From positions 1 through 20,216 of the forward strand of contig CAZOPF010000101.1 of the NCBI GenBank assembly GCA_964581605.1: a stretch of 20,216 nt of DNA, given 5' to 3'. Below, one piece after another: positions 1 to 6,816 of the stretch. Numbering within the stretch: the first letter of the stretch is position 1; the number at the start of each line of letters is the position of its first letter. This DNA comes from CAADGU01 sp964581605 (GTDB lineage: Bacteria > Chloroflexota > Anaerolineae > Promineifilales > Promineifilaceae). The position numbers and the translations under genes were made by a program. The notes under the pieces were generated by a model. That model was given only the letters and a program-made list of their open reading frames with translations, was not told the origin of the DNA and did not search any database.

Positions 1-32
1 CGTAGCGGGCATCCAGGTAGAGGTAACGATAG

Positions 33-1637
33 GTGCCTAACGGCCGTTCCCGCCAAATAAATGAGTCTGATGTTCAGGCTTTGCTGGCTAAGGCTGATGA
101 AGATCAGGCCGACAAGTTGTATGCTCGTCTGCAAAAGCTGGATGTGCGTGTGGTCAATGCCGAAGGCGAAGTGCTGAATGACCTGGGCGAGCCATCCAAT
201 TTCCTCGATTTAGATGATGAAGATTTGTTGGCCGATGATGGGGCGGATTACATGGTCACGGCCGTTGAAGATGACCCCGTCCACACCTACCTCAAAGAAA
301 TCGGGCAGGTGCCGCTGCTGACAGCCGAACAAGAAATCTGGCTCTCTACCCAACTCACCGCTGCCTCCGCGCTGGAAAACCTGAGCCTGCGCGCCGCCGA
401 AGAAGGAGATGATTCGGAAGAAGAGGTGGATTTGCGGGCGATGATTCTCAATTACCGCCGTCTGCTGGAAAATGAAGCCACCGCCAGAGAAGTAAGCGCC
501 GCCATTCATGTGGCTGCGCCAGAAATGCAGCCGCTCATCGCCGAAGCCCGCACCTTGCGGCGCGGCTGGCAGGAACAACAAACCTCGTATTTGCGCGACT
601 ACTTAAACCAGGGCATCTGGGGCCAGGACGACGCCTGGACAGACCTGGCCCAGACCTGTTTTGCCATGTTCACGGCCGTCTACCTGCTCCCCCCCGACAT
701 TGCCCGGAAAGTGGAAGATGGTGTACGGCGAGACGGCCATTTGCCCAATGCTGATACCGTTTACCAATGGCTCTCCGCAGACAAAGTAGGCCTGAAATAC
801 AACGAATACACTATCTACGATCTCGCCGAAGAAGCCAAAATTGCCCTGACCGGGGCTAACCTGCGCCTGGTCGTCAGCATCGCCAAACGCTACATGGGGC
901 GCGGCATCCATTTACTTGATCTGGTTCAAGAAGGGAACGTTGGCCTGCTCCGCGCCGTTGAAAAATTCGACCATACCAAAGGCTTCAAATTCAGCACCTA
1001 CGCCACCTGGTGGATACGCCAGGCCGTCAGCCGCGCCATCGCCGACCAGTCCCGCACCATTCGCATCCCCGTCCACATGTTTGAAACGATCAATAAGATC
1101 ATCAAAATGCAGCGCGATCTGGTGCAGCAGTTGGGCCATGAGCCATCTGACGAAGAATTGGCCCTGGAACTGGACTTCCTTACTCCTGAAGAAACGGCCG
1201 CCATCAAAGATGCCATAGCCCGCGACCTGCCCATAGACCCCGTCCTCAACCGCAAATGGCGACAGGCCGTTTCCAAAATTCGGGAAATCAAGCGTATTTC
1301 CATGGATCCCATGTCTCTGGAATCCCCGGTAGGCACCGAAGACGCCACTGAAATGGGCGATTTCATCCCCGATGAAGCCGCGTTAGAACCGGTAGATGCC
1401 GCCTCCAAAGAACTGCTGCGTGAACAAATCCGGCAGGTTCTTGGCTACCTCAGCGAACGGGAACGAGAAGTGCTGGAAATGCGGTTTGGCCTTAATGATG
1501 GCAAAGATCACACCCTGGAAGAAGTGGGCAAAGAATTTGGCGTCACCCGCGAACGCATTCGTCAGATCGAAGCCAAAGCCCTGCGCAAGCTGCGCCACCC
1601 CAGCCGCAGCAAAGCCCTCCGCGACTACTTATCGTAA
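33..1637 (+). CDS. rpoD: RNA polymerase primary sigma factor (RpoD/SigA)
   Basis: This 534-residue protein directs RNA polymerase to housekeeping promoters. Region 1.2 is at about residues 80-107 (DPVHTYLKEIGQVPLLT). Region 2 is at about 274-350 and includes the core-binding and -10 recognition segments (DLVQEGNVGLLRAVEKFD, FSTYATWWIRQAVSRAIADQ). Region 4 with its helix-turn-helix is at 470-534 (LSEREREVLEMRFGL, EEVGKEFGVTRERIRQIE). A non-conserved insert of roughly 165 residues separates regions 1.2 and 2, intermediate between B. subtilis SigA (none) and E. coli RpoD (about 245). Residues about 387-415 are an extra segment in region 3 before REIKRISMDPMSLE. The start is GTG at 33: an in-frame TAG lies directly upstream and AGAGGT at 19-24 is a well-spaced ribosome binding site. 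The N-terminus matches only the second half of region 1.1, so region 1.1 is short. Family assignment is very secure; primary status is inferred from the complete domain set. Confidence 0.95.
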   Translation: MPNGRSRQINESDVQALLAKADEDQADKLYARLQKLDVRVVNAEGEVLNDLGEPSNFLDLDDEDLLADDGADYMVTAVEDDPVHTYLKEIGQVPLLTAEQEIWLSTQLTAASALENLSLRAAEEGDDSEEEVDLRAMILNYRRLLENEATAREVSAAIHVAAPEMQPLIAEARTLRRGWQEQQTSYLRDYLNQGIWGQDDAWTDLAQTCFAMFTAVYLLPPDIARKVEDGVRRDGHLPNADTVYQWLSADKVGLKYNEYTIYDLAEEAKIALTGANLRLVVSIAKRYMGRGIHLLDLVQEGNVGLLRAVEKFDHTKGFKFSTYATWWIRQAVSRAIADQSRTIRIPVHMFETINKIIKMQRDLVQQLGHEPSDEELALELDFLTPEETAAIKDAIARDLPIDPVLNRKWRQAVSKIREIKRISMDPMSLESPVGTEDATEMGDFIPDEAALEPVDAASKELLREQIRQVLGYLSEREREVLEMRFGLNDGKDHTLEEVGKEFGVTRERIRQIEAKALRKLRHPSRSKALRDYLS

Positions 1638-1638
1638 G

Positions 1639-1654
1639 GCGATTCCCCAATCGC
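1639..1654 (+). terminator. Possible weak terminator hairpin after rpoD
   Basis: GCGATT-CCCC-AATCGC forms a 6-bp stem with a 4-nt loop two bases after the rpoD stop codon. It is not followed by a T-run, so it is at best a weak or Rho-assisted stop. The rest of the 1655-1777 spacer between the convergent genes shows no gene; it contains one ACGGCCGT palindrome at 1674-1681. Confidence 0.25.
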
Positions 1655-1832
1655 TCTACTATCGCTCAAAAGCACGGCCGTGCCCTAAAATTATGCTGCG
1701 ATCAACAAAAAGCGATCTGGTGGTTGCCAGATATAATTGGCACGGTAGTGACATCGGCCGTAGCAGATGAGGTCGTATCAGTTAGCCATTTTGTTTCTTT
1801 GGTACTTAAAATTTACACGCACTGCCTCGGCA

Positions 1833-2741
1833 TTATACGGAGATGTCTGCCACAAATAGAGCCAAACCAGCCCACTGATTCCGCCAATGATCGCCCCGGC
1901 AGCCCAACCAGCGCCAGGTCATCACACTCAAATCAGCAGCACATAAACAATTAGGAGTAGCAATTAGCGAACCCAATAAAGGGATGAACCCAACTAACAT
2001 GACTTCTGGCCCAAACCCAAATAAGCGTCTTCCATAGAAATGATCACCCGTTGCACCGCGCAGAATAATAAAAGTGCTTGCTATCCAACCAAATATTGCG
2101 AGCCTGCCCGCCCCAATCCAGGCCAACAATATGGCTAAGATAAAACCGACGATAATCCCCACAGTCCAGTTTCCTGTACGATATTTTTCACCCCAAACAT
2201 TCCACCATTCGGTAAAATAAAGAACAGCAAACAGCAATCCCAAACCAGCCGTTAAACCTATGATTTGATTATTGTAGACACAGACAGGATCGACACATTG
2301 ATTATCCCCCATCCATGTATAAATCCCGATTCCAGAACCGAACAGAATGCTGGCAAAAAGGCCGCCAAGCCAACCTGCGGCTTGCAAACTTGTAAACGAA
2401 CCTTTGATGGAAACCATAACAATTGCCAGCCCGATGACAGCAATAACAAGACTGATCAAAACAGGTAGTACAACCTTTGCGGCGGGAGAAAAATTATTCC
2501 CTGCGATTTGGACGACAGCCAAAGACCCTCCATAGGCTATTGCAAAAATCACGATGACAGTGATCCAGCGCAGCACACCGCGCAAGGCGTTTTGTATCTT
2601 TGTAGAAGCAGCTTTTTCTTCTTCCTTGAGAAGTTCAATGTCTTTTGGCGTAGGGAAGTTAACGGCTTCAGGTAAAAGCCAGACAGGTAAATCTTTTACA
2701 GCGACTGATTCCAAAGCCAAATCGAGAGGATTTCTGTTCAT
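1833..2741 (-). CDS. Multi-pass membrane protein, unknown function, probable 3' frameshift
   Basis: I do not recognise this family. Read from ATG at 2741 the frame gives 302 residues: a cytosolic-looking N-terminus of about 55 residues with an acidic/lysine-rich stretch (ELLKEEEKAASTKIQ), then about seven hydrophobic segments (for example ITVIVIFAIAYGGSLAVV, VVLPVLISLVIAVIGLAIVM, WTVGIIVGFILAILLAWIGA). The frame is open upstream to 3035, but that part is cysteine/histidine-rich, overlaps the micro-ORF below and does not look like protein. The last ~29 residues are tryptophan-rich and implausible. A one-base slip near 1919 joins the frame to another one encoding a glycine-rich helix (WAAGAIIGGISGLVWLYLW) and a basic tail ending at a TGA at 1778-1780, giving about 320 residues. 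So the gene is either frameshifted or affected by a sequencing indel. No clear ribosome binding site precedes 2741. It is more AT-rich than its neighbours and lacks the CGGCCGT motif. Confidence 0.6.
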   Translation of the reverse strand: MNRNPLDLALESVAVKDLPVWLLPEAVNFPTPKDIELLKEEEKAASTKIQNALRGVLRWITVIVIFAIAYGGSLAVVQIAGNNFSPAAKVVLPVLISLVIAVIGLAIVMVSIKGSFTSLQAAGWLGGLFASILFGSGIGIYTWMGDNQCVDPVCVYNNQIIGLTAGLGLLFAVLYFTEWWNVWGEKYRTGNWTVGIIVGFILAILLAWIGAGRLAIFGWIASTFIILRGATGDHFYGRRLFGFGPEVMLVGFIPLLGSLIATPNCLCAADLSVMTWRWLGCRGDHWRNQWAGLALFVADISV

Positions 2742-2785
2742 CGGGACAGAGTTGCGTTCTGTGGATGATGTCGATTGGGGCGTCG

Positions 2786-2905
2786 TTACGATTTGGACGG
2801 CAATACGCAAAAACACCCAAGAATGCCGAGCAGCATGAGGGGAATGCATAGGAAAGCGCCAAAACCAATAATGAAGAGAACAATGTCCCAGACTGAGGTG
2901 AACAT
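2786..2905 (-). CDS. 39-residue membrane micro-protein
   Basis: ATG at 2905 opens a 39-codon frame ending in TAA at 2786-2788. It is almost entirely hydrophobic after the first seven residues (VLFIIGFGAFLCIPLMLLGI), long enough for one or two short membrane helices, and ends with a short basic tail (LPSKS). An AAGG core in AAAAGGAT lies about 10 nt upstream as a possible ribosome binding site. It sits 44 bp upstream of the larger membrane-protein gene on the same strand, so the two may be one transcript and possibly one complex. It could also be a displaced N-terminal helix of that protein, since both frames lie on the same strand. No family is recognised. The evidence is composition, start context and position only. 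Confidence 0.4.
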   Translation of the reverse strand: MFTSVWDIVLFIIGFGAFLCIPLMLLGILGCFCVLPSKS

Positions 2906-2978
2906 GTTGTTTTATCCTTTTGCAGCAATGAGCCAATTCCGTACACAACTTAATGACAATACACAATTGAATATTTTT

Positions 2979-2992
2979 TGTTGTGGACAACA
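2979..2992. promoter_or_regulatory. Operator-like dyad TGTTGT-GG-ACAACA
   Basis: Perfect 6-bp inverted arms with a 2-bp centre lie about 75 bp upstream of the 39-residue ORF, a position compatible with a repressor or activator site for the minus-strand pair. Dyads of this size also occur by chance, so this is a suggestion only. Confidence 0.2.
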
Positions 2993-3222
2993 TGCACAAA
3001 TGTGGCTGGTGGCAGTCACCCTTGATCTTAATCACACTTTCAAAAGACGTTATTAGCCCCTCCTGCTAAGGCCAATCTCCCGACCGTGCCACCCTACCCT
3101 TTGCACATCGGAATCCTTTTGCTCACCATACCAGCCACTTATGTACCGGGTTTTGGTAAATATCCATCGGCCAGATTGTACGCGGGGGGCACGGCCGTGC
3201 CAAAAAAGCGCGCACCCCCACA

Positions 3223-3283
3223 GTGCCCGGCACGGGGCAAATGGCGCTGGATATGTCCAGATTTGATGCCCTGTGCCGGGCAC
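3223..3283. repeat. Long intergenic hairpin upstream of nuoA
   Basis: The left arm GTGCCCGGCACGGGGCAAAT (3223-3242) pairs with a right arm at 3261-3283 whose reverse complement begins GTGCCCGGCACAGGGCA. There is one mismatch and a small bulge. An inner CTGG/CCAG pair (3247-3250 with 3257-3260) closes a 6-nt loop. The outer arm sequence is nearly the same as that of the hairpin after nuoM (17794-17856), so it looks like a dispersed REP-like element rather than a site specific to nuo. No T-run follows, so it is not a standard intrinsic terminator. Confidence 0.7.
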
Positions 3284-3301
3284 GGCTACCCCTCGCTTTT
3301 G

Positions 3302-3330
3302 TTGCCCCCCCCTGGTGCTTGTGATAGAAT
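3302..3330 (+). promoter_or_regulatory. Predicted sigma70-type promoter of the nuo operon
   Basis: TTGCCC at 3302-3307 is followed after 17 bp by TAGAAT at 3325-3330. A TG one base upstream of the -10 box gives an extended -10 element. The predicted start near 3337 leaves a leader of about 48 nt before nuoA. The position, directly after the hairpin and before the first nuo gene, fits an operon promoter. This is a sequence match only. Confidence 0.45.
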
Positions 3331-3384
3331 GCACATAGTAACTTTTGGAAGTAACAACATCCTCGGAAGAGAGAAAACCATCAC

Positions 3385-3765
3385 ATGGATAATCCAATCG
3401 TTGTTGATTACCTGCCCATCTTCATGCTGCTGCTGGTGGCCCTCTTTTTTGCGCTCCTGCTGCCAGCCCTCTCCCTTTTATTGGGGCCAAAACGTTCTCC
3501 TCAAAACGCCGCCCCCCACAAATACATCGCTTACGAATCGGGCATGGCCGCCATCGGTGAAGCCCAACGCCGCCTGCCCGTCAAATTTTACCGGATTGCC
3601 GTTCTCTTTATCCTGTTTGATGTAGATATTATTTTATTAGTCCCCTGGGCCGTCACCTTCCGCGATTTAGGCTTTTATGGTCTGGCCGTGATGGGGGTCT
3701 TTATGTTCCTCTTCATCCTCGGTGATGTCTGGGTCTGGAAAAAAGGGGTGCTGGAATGGGAATAG
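3385..3765 (+). CDS. nuoA: NADH-quinone oxidoreductase subunit A
   Basis: A 126-residue membrane-arm subunit of complex I that helps form the quinone-site junction together with NuoH and NuoJ. There are three hydrophobic segments at about residues 10-34, 68-90 and 95-117. The family signatures YESGM, then VKFYRIAVLFILFDVDIILL with its acidic residues inside the second helix, then PWAV are all present. Length is normal for the family (about 118-147). A GGAAGAGAG stretch at 3365-3373 is a somewhat distant ribosome binding site. It is the first gene of the operon, and its last 10 bases overlap the start of nuoB, which suggests translational coupling. Confidence 0.95.
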   Translation: MDNPIVVDYLPIFMLLLVALFFALLLPALSLLLGPKRSPQNAAPHKYIAYESGMAAIGEAQRRLPVKFYRIAVLFILFDVDIILLVPWAVTFRDLGFYGLAVMGVFMFLFILGDVWVWKKGVLEWE

Positions 3766-4238
3766 AACAAAAACTAGGCAACATGGGTGTTGTCACCCAT
3801 CGCCTGGAAGATGTGGTGAATTGGGGCCGCACCAATGCGATGTGGCCTTTGCTGTTTGGGCTGGCCTGCTGCGCCATTGAAATGATGGGGTCGCAGGCTT
3901 CGCACTATGATGCGTCGCGTTTTGGCATGGAGCTGAATCGGCCGTCGCCCCGCCAGGCCGACCTCATGATTGTCGCCGGCCGTGTCTCCCGCAAAATGGC
4001 ACCCGTCGTCCGCCGCCTGTATGACCAGATGCCCGAACCGAAATGGGTCATCGCCATGGGCGACTGCGCCTCCTGTGGCGGCATCTTCAACAACTACGCT
4101 ATTGTGCAGGGCGTGGACGAGATCGTGCCCGTAGATGTCTACGTGGCCGGCTGCCCCCCCCGCCCCGAAGCCCTCATTAACGGCATTATGACGCTGCACG
4201 AAAAAGTGCGCGGCGAAAAACTAACCAAGTATGCCTGA
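3756..4238 (+). CDS. nuoB: NADH-quinone oxidoreductase subunit B
   Basis: A 160-residue peripheral-arm subunit that binds cluster N2, the last Fe-S centre before quinone. The adjacent Cys38-Cys39 pair (GLACCAIEMMG), Cys104 (GDCASCGG) and Cys133 (AGCPPRPEAL) are the four expected ligands. The conserved surface RPSPRQADLMIVAG near the quinone site is intact. It is full length, with no membrane segment of its own. It starts inside the end of nuoA and is followed by a 55-bp spacer containing a strong hairpin. Confidence 0.97.
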   Translation: MGIEQKLGNMGVVTHRLEDVVNWGRTNAMWPLLFGLACCAIEMMGSQASHYDASRFGMELNRPSPRQADLMIVAGRVSRKMAPVVRRLYDQMPEPKWVIAMGDCASCGGIFNNYAIVQGVDEIVPVDVYVAGCPPRPEALINGIMTLHEKVRGEKLTKYA

Positions 4239-4246
4239 CCAATAGC

Positions 4247-4274
4247 AGCCGGGTTTTTTCACAAAAGCCCGGCT
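4247..4274 (+). other. Strong hairpin between nuoB and nuoC
   Basis: AGCCGGGTTTTT pairs with AAAAGCCCGGCT around a 4-nt TCAC loop, giving 12 pairs including one G-T. The T-run is in the left arm and the right arm is followed by TCTTAATAAAG, so on the + strand it lacks the tail of an intrinsic terminator. Within an operon it may act as an mRNA-stability or processing element, or as partial attenuation. Function is inferred. Confidence 0.55.
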
Positions 4275-4293
4275 TCTTAATAAAGAGGCTCTG

Positions 4294-4815
4294 ATGTCCC
4301 AGGATCAACTCGTTGTAGACAAGATCAAAGCCGCTTACCCGGACGCCATTGAAGAAGTGATGGACTTTCGTGGGGAGCGCACCCTCATCGTGCAACCAGA
4401 CAAACTCAAAGCCGTCTGCCAATCATTACGCGATGACACAGATTTACAGTACAACTTTCTCTCTGACATCGTGGGCGACGATTATCTGCCTGACTTTCCT
4501 CGTTTTGCCGTCAGTTACCATCTCTACTCCATCCCGAAAAACCACCGCCTGCGCCTGCGCGTCTGGGTAGAAGACCCGGACGAAGGGCCACAAACGTTGG
4601 GCGCGGTGTGGGCCATTGCCACCTGGCTAGAAATGGAAGTGTATGACCTGATGGGCATTCGATTCCAGGGCAATGGCAGCCTGCGTCGCCTCTTTTTGCC
4701 AGAGGATTGGCAAGGACATCCCCTGCGTAAAGATTACCCGTTGGGCTACGAAGAAGTGCAGTTCTCGTTCAACTGGCAGGAAATAGATGCCAAAAAACCG
4801 TATGCGAAAGATTGA
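4294..4815 (+). CDS. nuoC: NADH-quinone oxidoreductase subunit C (30 kDa)
   Basis: A 173-residue peripheral-arm structural subunit that docks on NuoD and NuoB. The C-terminal family signature is clear: WLEMEVYDLMGIRFQGN, then LRRLFLPEDWQGHPLRKDYP at about residues 129-150. The N-terminal alpha/beta domain is ordinary and carries no cofactor. nuoC and nuoD are separate genes here, unlike the fused nuoCD of E. coli. AAAGAGG at 4282-4288 is a good ribosome binding site 5 nt before the ATG. Confidence 0.96.
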   Translation: MSQDQLVVDKIKAAYPDAIEEVMDFRGERTLIVQPDKLKAVCQSLRDDTDLQYNFLSDIVGDDYLPDFPRFAVSYHLYSIPKNHRLRLRVWVEDPDEGPQTLGAVWAIATWLEMEVYDLMGIRFQGNGSLRRLFLPEDWQGHPLRKDYPLGYEEVQFSFNWQEIDAKKPYAKD

Positions 4816-4818
4816 GGC

Positions 4819-4853
4819 AGTTACGAGTTGTAAGTGGCAGGTTGCAAGTAGAG
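4819..4853 (+). repeat. Heptamer array, five units (nuoC-nuoD spacer)
   Basis: Five successive 7-mers can be read in register: AGTTACG, AGTTGTA, AGTGGCA, GGTTGCA, AGTAGAG, with approximate consensus AGTTGCA. The array starts 3 bp after the nuoC stop codon and its last unit supplies the AGAGG used as the nuoD ribosome binding site. It is the most degenerate of the heptamer arrays in this window. Confidence 0.5.
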
Positions 4854-4860
4854 GCTCAAG

Positions 4861-6117
4861 ATGCAATTACCTTCTGGTGGTGACACCATTCAAGAACTAA
4901 CGGTAGAAGAACTCCGGGCCAAAGTGGGCACGGGGATGGAAATTGAGGATGCCGAAGAACATCTTCTGTTAAGCATGGGGCCGCAGCATCCCAGTACACA
5001 TGGTGTGTTGCGCCTGTTGTTGGAACTGGACGGCGAAAATGTGGTCAATATGGCCCCGGACATTGGTTTTCTGCACACCGGCGTGGAGAAAAACATGGAG
5101 GCCAAAACCTACACCAAAGCGCTGGTAATGACCGACCGGCTGGATTACCTCTCGCCCATGTCCAACAATCTGGGCTATATCCTGGCGGTGGAAAAGCTGC
5201 TGGGGGTGGAAGCGACGCCCCGCGCCCAAACAATCCGGGTGATTTTGACGGAATTGGCGCGGGTCAGCAGTCATCTGGTCTGGCTAGGCACTCATGCACT
5301 CGACCTGGCGGCGATGTCGGTGTTCCTCTACTGTTTCCGTGAGCGAGAATACATTTTAGACCTGTTTGAGATGTGCGCCGGGCAGCGGATGATGGTGAGC
5401 TACTTCCGCCCAGGTGGGTTGTGGCGGGATGTGCCGGAGGAGTTTGAGCCGGCCGTTCGCCAATTTTTGGAGTTTATGCCCGCCCGCATTGCTGATTATG
5501 AGGCGTTGACGAAGCGAAATCCCATCTGGCTGGATCGGACAAAGGATATTGGGGTGGTGGATGCGGCGACGGCCGTAGCCTGGGGCATGACCGGCCCCTC
5601 CCTGCGTGGCTCTGGCGTCAACTGGGACATCCGCAAAGCCCAACCTTACTGCGGTTACGAACAGTACGACTTTGACGTACCCGTGGCCACCGAAGGGGAT
5701 GTGTATGCCCGTTACCTCTGCCGCATGGAAGAGATGAAACAAAGCCTGCGCATCATTGAACAGGCGCTAAACAAATTACCCAAAGGCCCCGTCAACATTG
5801 ACGACCGTAAAATTGTACCCCCACCCCGCGCCGAACTCGGCCGTAGCATGGAAGCCGTCATCCACCATTTCAAATTGTGGACAGAAGGGTTCAACGCACC
5901 AACTGGCTACGTGTACCAAAGCGTGGAATCACCACGTGGTGAATTTGCCTGCTACCTGCGCGGCGACGGCGGCCCCAAACCGGCCCGCTGCCACTTCCGC
6001 ACCCCCTCCTACGTGCATCTGGCCTCGCTGCCGCACATGTCCAAGGGGCGCTTTGTGGCCGATGTGGTTTCCATCATTGGTTCGGTGGATATTGTATTGG
6101 GTGAGATTGATCGGTAG
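4861..6117 (+). CDS. nuoD: NADH-quinone oxidoreductase subunit D (49 kDa)
   Basis: A 418-residue subunit that forms most of the quinone-binding pocket; its fold derives from the large subunit of [NiFe] hydrogenases. GPQHPSTHG places His43 and His47 at the pocket, and Tyr96 lies in RLDYLSPMSNN, the position of the conserved quinone-binding tyrosine. Later signatures include TGPSLRGSG, RGEFACYLRGDG and the canonical C-terminus GEIDR. An N-terminal extension of about 33 residues precedes the conserved core. AGAGG lies 7 nt before the ATG. Full length, no anomalies. Confidence 0.97.
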   Translation: MQLPSGGDTIQELTVEELRAKVGTGMEIEDAEEHLLLSMGPQHPSTHGVLRLLLELDGENVVNMAPDIGFLHTGVEKNMEAKTYTKALVMTDRLDYLSPMSNNLGYILAVEKLLGVEATPRAQTIRVILTELARVSSHLVWLGTHALDLAAMSVFLYCFREREYILDLFEMCAGQRMMVSYFRPGGLWRDVPEEFEPAVRQFLEFMPARIADYEALTKRNPIWLDRTKDIGVVDAATAVAWGMTGPSLRGSGVNWDIRKAQPYCGYEQYDFDVPVATEGDVYARYLCRMEEMKQSLRIIEQALNKLPKGPVNIDDRKIVPPPRAELGRSMEAVIHHFKLWTEGFNAPTGYVYQSVESPRGEFACYLRGDGGPKPARCHFRTPSYVHLASLPHMSKGRFVADVVSIIGSVDIVLGEIDR

Positions 6118-6180
6118 GGGCGAGGCAGGTGGGTTCGGACTTGTCTTGAACAATGCAATGTTTCCCACCTGCCTCGCCCC
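6117..6180. repeat. Perfect 17-bp inverted repeat between nuoD and nuoE
   Basis: GGGGCGAGGCAGGTGGG (6117-6133) and its exact reverse complement (6164-6180) flank a 30-nt loop. The left arm begins on the last base of the nuoD stop codon, and the right arm ends 16 bp before the nuoE ATG. There is no T-run after it. The composition resembles, but does not clearly match, the hairpins at 3223 and 17794. Confidence 0.75.
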
Positions 6181-6196
6181 CCCACAACAAATAACC

Positions 6197-6754
6197 ATGA
6201 CATTTACCGAAAAATACGCAGCAGAAATAGAGGGTATCATTGCCCGTTTTCCGCATAAAAAGTCGGCCGTATTACCGCTGATGCACCTGGCGCAGCACCA
6301 CTATGGCTACATGAGCGACCAGGCTATGCGCGAAGTAGCCGCCGTTTTGGATTTAGACCCCACGCACATTCTCTCATTGGCCGGGTTTTACACCCTCTAC
6401 TATGAAGAGCCGGTGGGCAAATATGTGTTGGAAATCTGCAATGACCTGGCCTGCGCCCTGCGCGGCGCGGACCAGTTTGTGGAAATGGCCTGCGGCAAAT
6501 TGGGTATTGGCGTGGATGAAACAACGGCCGACGGCCTGTTCACCATCAAAACGGTGATGTGCCTGGCCGCCTGCGACCGCGCCCCCATGTTGCAATGCAA
6601 TCTCAAGTTTGAAGAAAACCTGGACGAAGCCAGGTTTGACGCTCTGCTGGCGCGATTGCGTGAAGAGGCGGTCAGCGAAACGGCCGTGCCCTCCGTCGTA
6701 GAAAAGATCACAGCTTACGCAAAAGATAGTAAGCAGTTGGCAGTAAGCAGTTAG
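6197..6754 (+). CDS. nuoE: NADH-quinone oxidoreductase subunit E (24 kDa)
   Basis: A 185-residue thioredoxin-fold subunit of the NADH module holding the [2Fe-2S] cluster N1a. Ligands are Cys81 and Cys86 (ICNDLACALRG) and Cys122 and Cys126 (VMCLAACDRAPM). The N-terminal helical part with LPLMHLAQHHYGY is typical. The frame is open far upstream through nuoD in another frame, but ATG 6197 gives the family's normal N-terminus. No ribosome binding site is visible: the ATG follows a C-rich tract and the arm of a hairpin. The last residues (SKQLAVSS) are encoded by the heptamer repeats that begin at 6728, so the repeat has become coding sequence. Confidence 0.95.
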   Translation: MTFTEKYAAEIEGIIARFPHKKSAVLPLMHLAQHHYGYMSDQAMREVAAVLDLDPTHILSLAGFYTLYYEEPVGKYVLEICNDLACALRGADQFVEMACGKLGIGVDETTADGLFTIKTVMCLAACDRAPMLQCNLKFEENLDEARFDALLARLREEAVSETAVPSVVEKITAYAKDSKQLAVSS

Positions 6755-6801
6755 CAGTAATAAACGGCTCACTGCCTACTGCTCACTGCTCACTGCTCAC
6801 T
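6728..6801. repeat. Convergent heptamer array, 5 + 5 units (nuoE-nuoF)
   Basis: Five forward 7-mers (AGTAAGC, AGTTGGC, AGTAAGC, AGTTAGC, AGTAATA; 6728-6762), a 4-nt spacer, then five reverse-orientation 7-mers (GCTCACT, GCCTACT and three more GCTCACT; 6767-6801). The two halves are imperfect reverse complements, so the transcript could form a stem of about 35 pairs with scattered mismatches. The nuoE stop codon lies inside the array, and nuoF begins 15 bp after it. Confidence 0.85.
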
Positions 6802-6816
6802 TTTTACTGATTTCAT

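Larger units (their letters stand above)
2906..3384. other. Non-coding spacer between divergent units
   Basis: This 479-bp gap separates the minus-strand membrane genes from nuoA. Open frames in it have no protein-like composition. The left half (2906-3060) is AT-rich and should hold the minus-strand promoter, but I found no convincing -35/-10 pair. The right half is GC-rich and holds a GGCACGGCCGTGCC palindrome at 3189-3202, the long hairpin at 3223-3283 and the nuo promoter at 3302-3330. Confidence 0.6.

Noticed and set aside
1638..1832. tRNA or other RNA gene between rpoD and the membrane gene
   Set aside because: No cloverleaf or TTCGA-type arm could be found; the spacer is explained by a short hairpin and the shifted 3' end of the membrane gene.
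2742..3035. N-terminal extension of the minus-strand membrane protein
   Set aside because: The extension is Cys/His-rich, overlaps the better-supported 39-residue frame and lacks homology-like features.
3053..3397. Minus-strand 114-codon frame covering the nuo promoter
   Set aside because: It spans the hairpin and promoter, has W/R/G-rich non-protein-like composition and overlaps the nuoA start.
6117..6180. Intrinsic terminator after nuoD
   Set aside because: The stem is perfect but no T-run follows on either strand, and the operon clearly continues into nuoE.
5798..6196. Upstream extension of the nuoE frame into nuoD
   Set aside because: That part is out-of-frame nuoD sequence; ATG 6197 gives the normal NuoE N-terminus.
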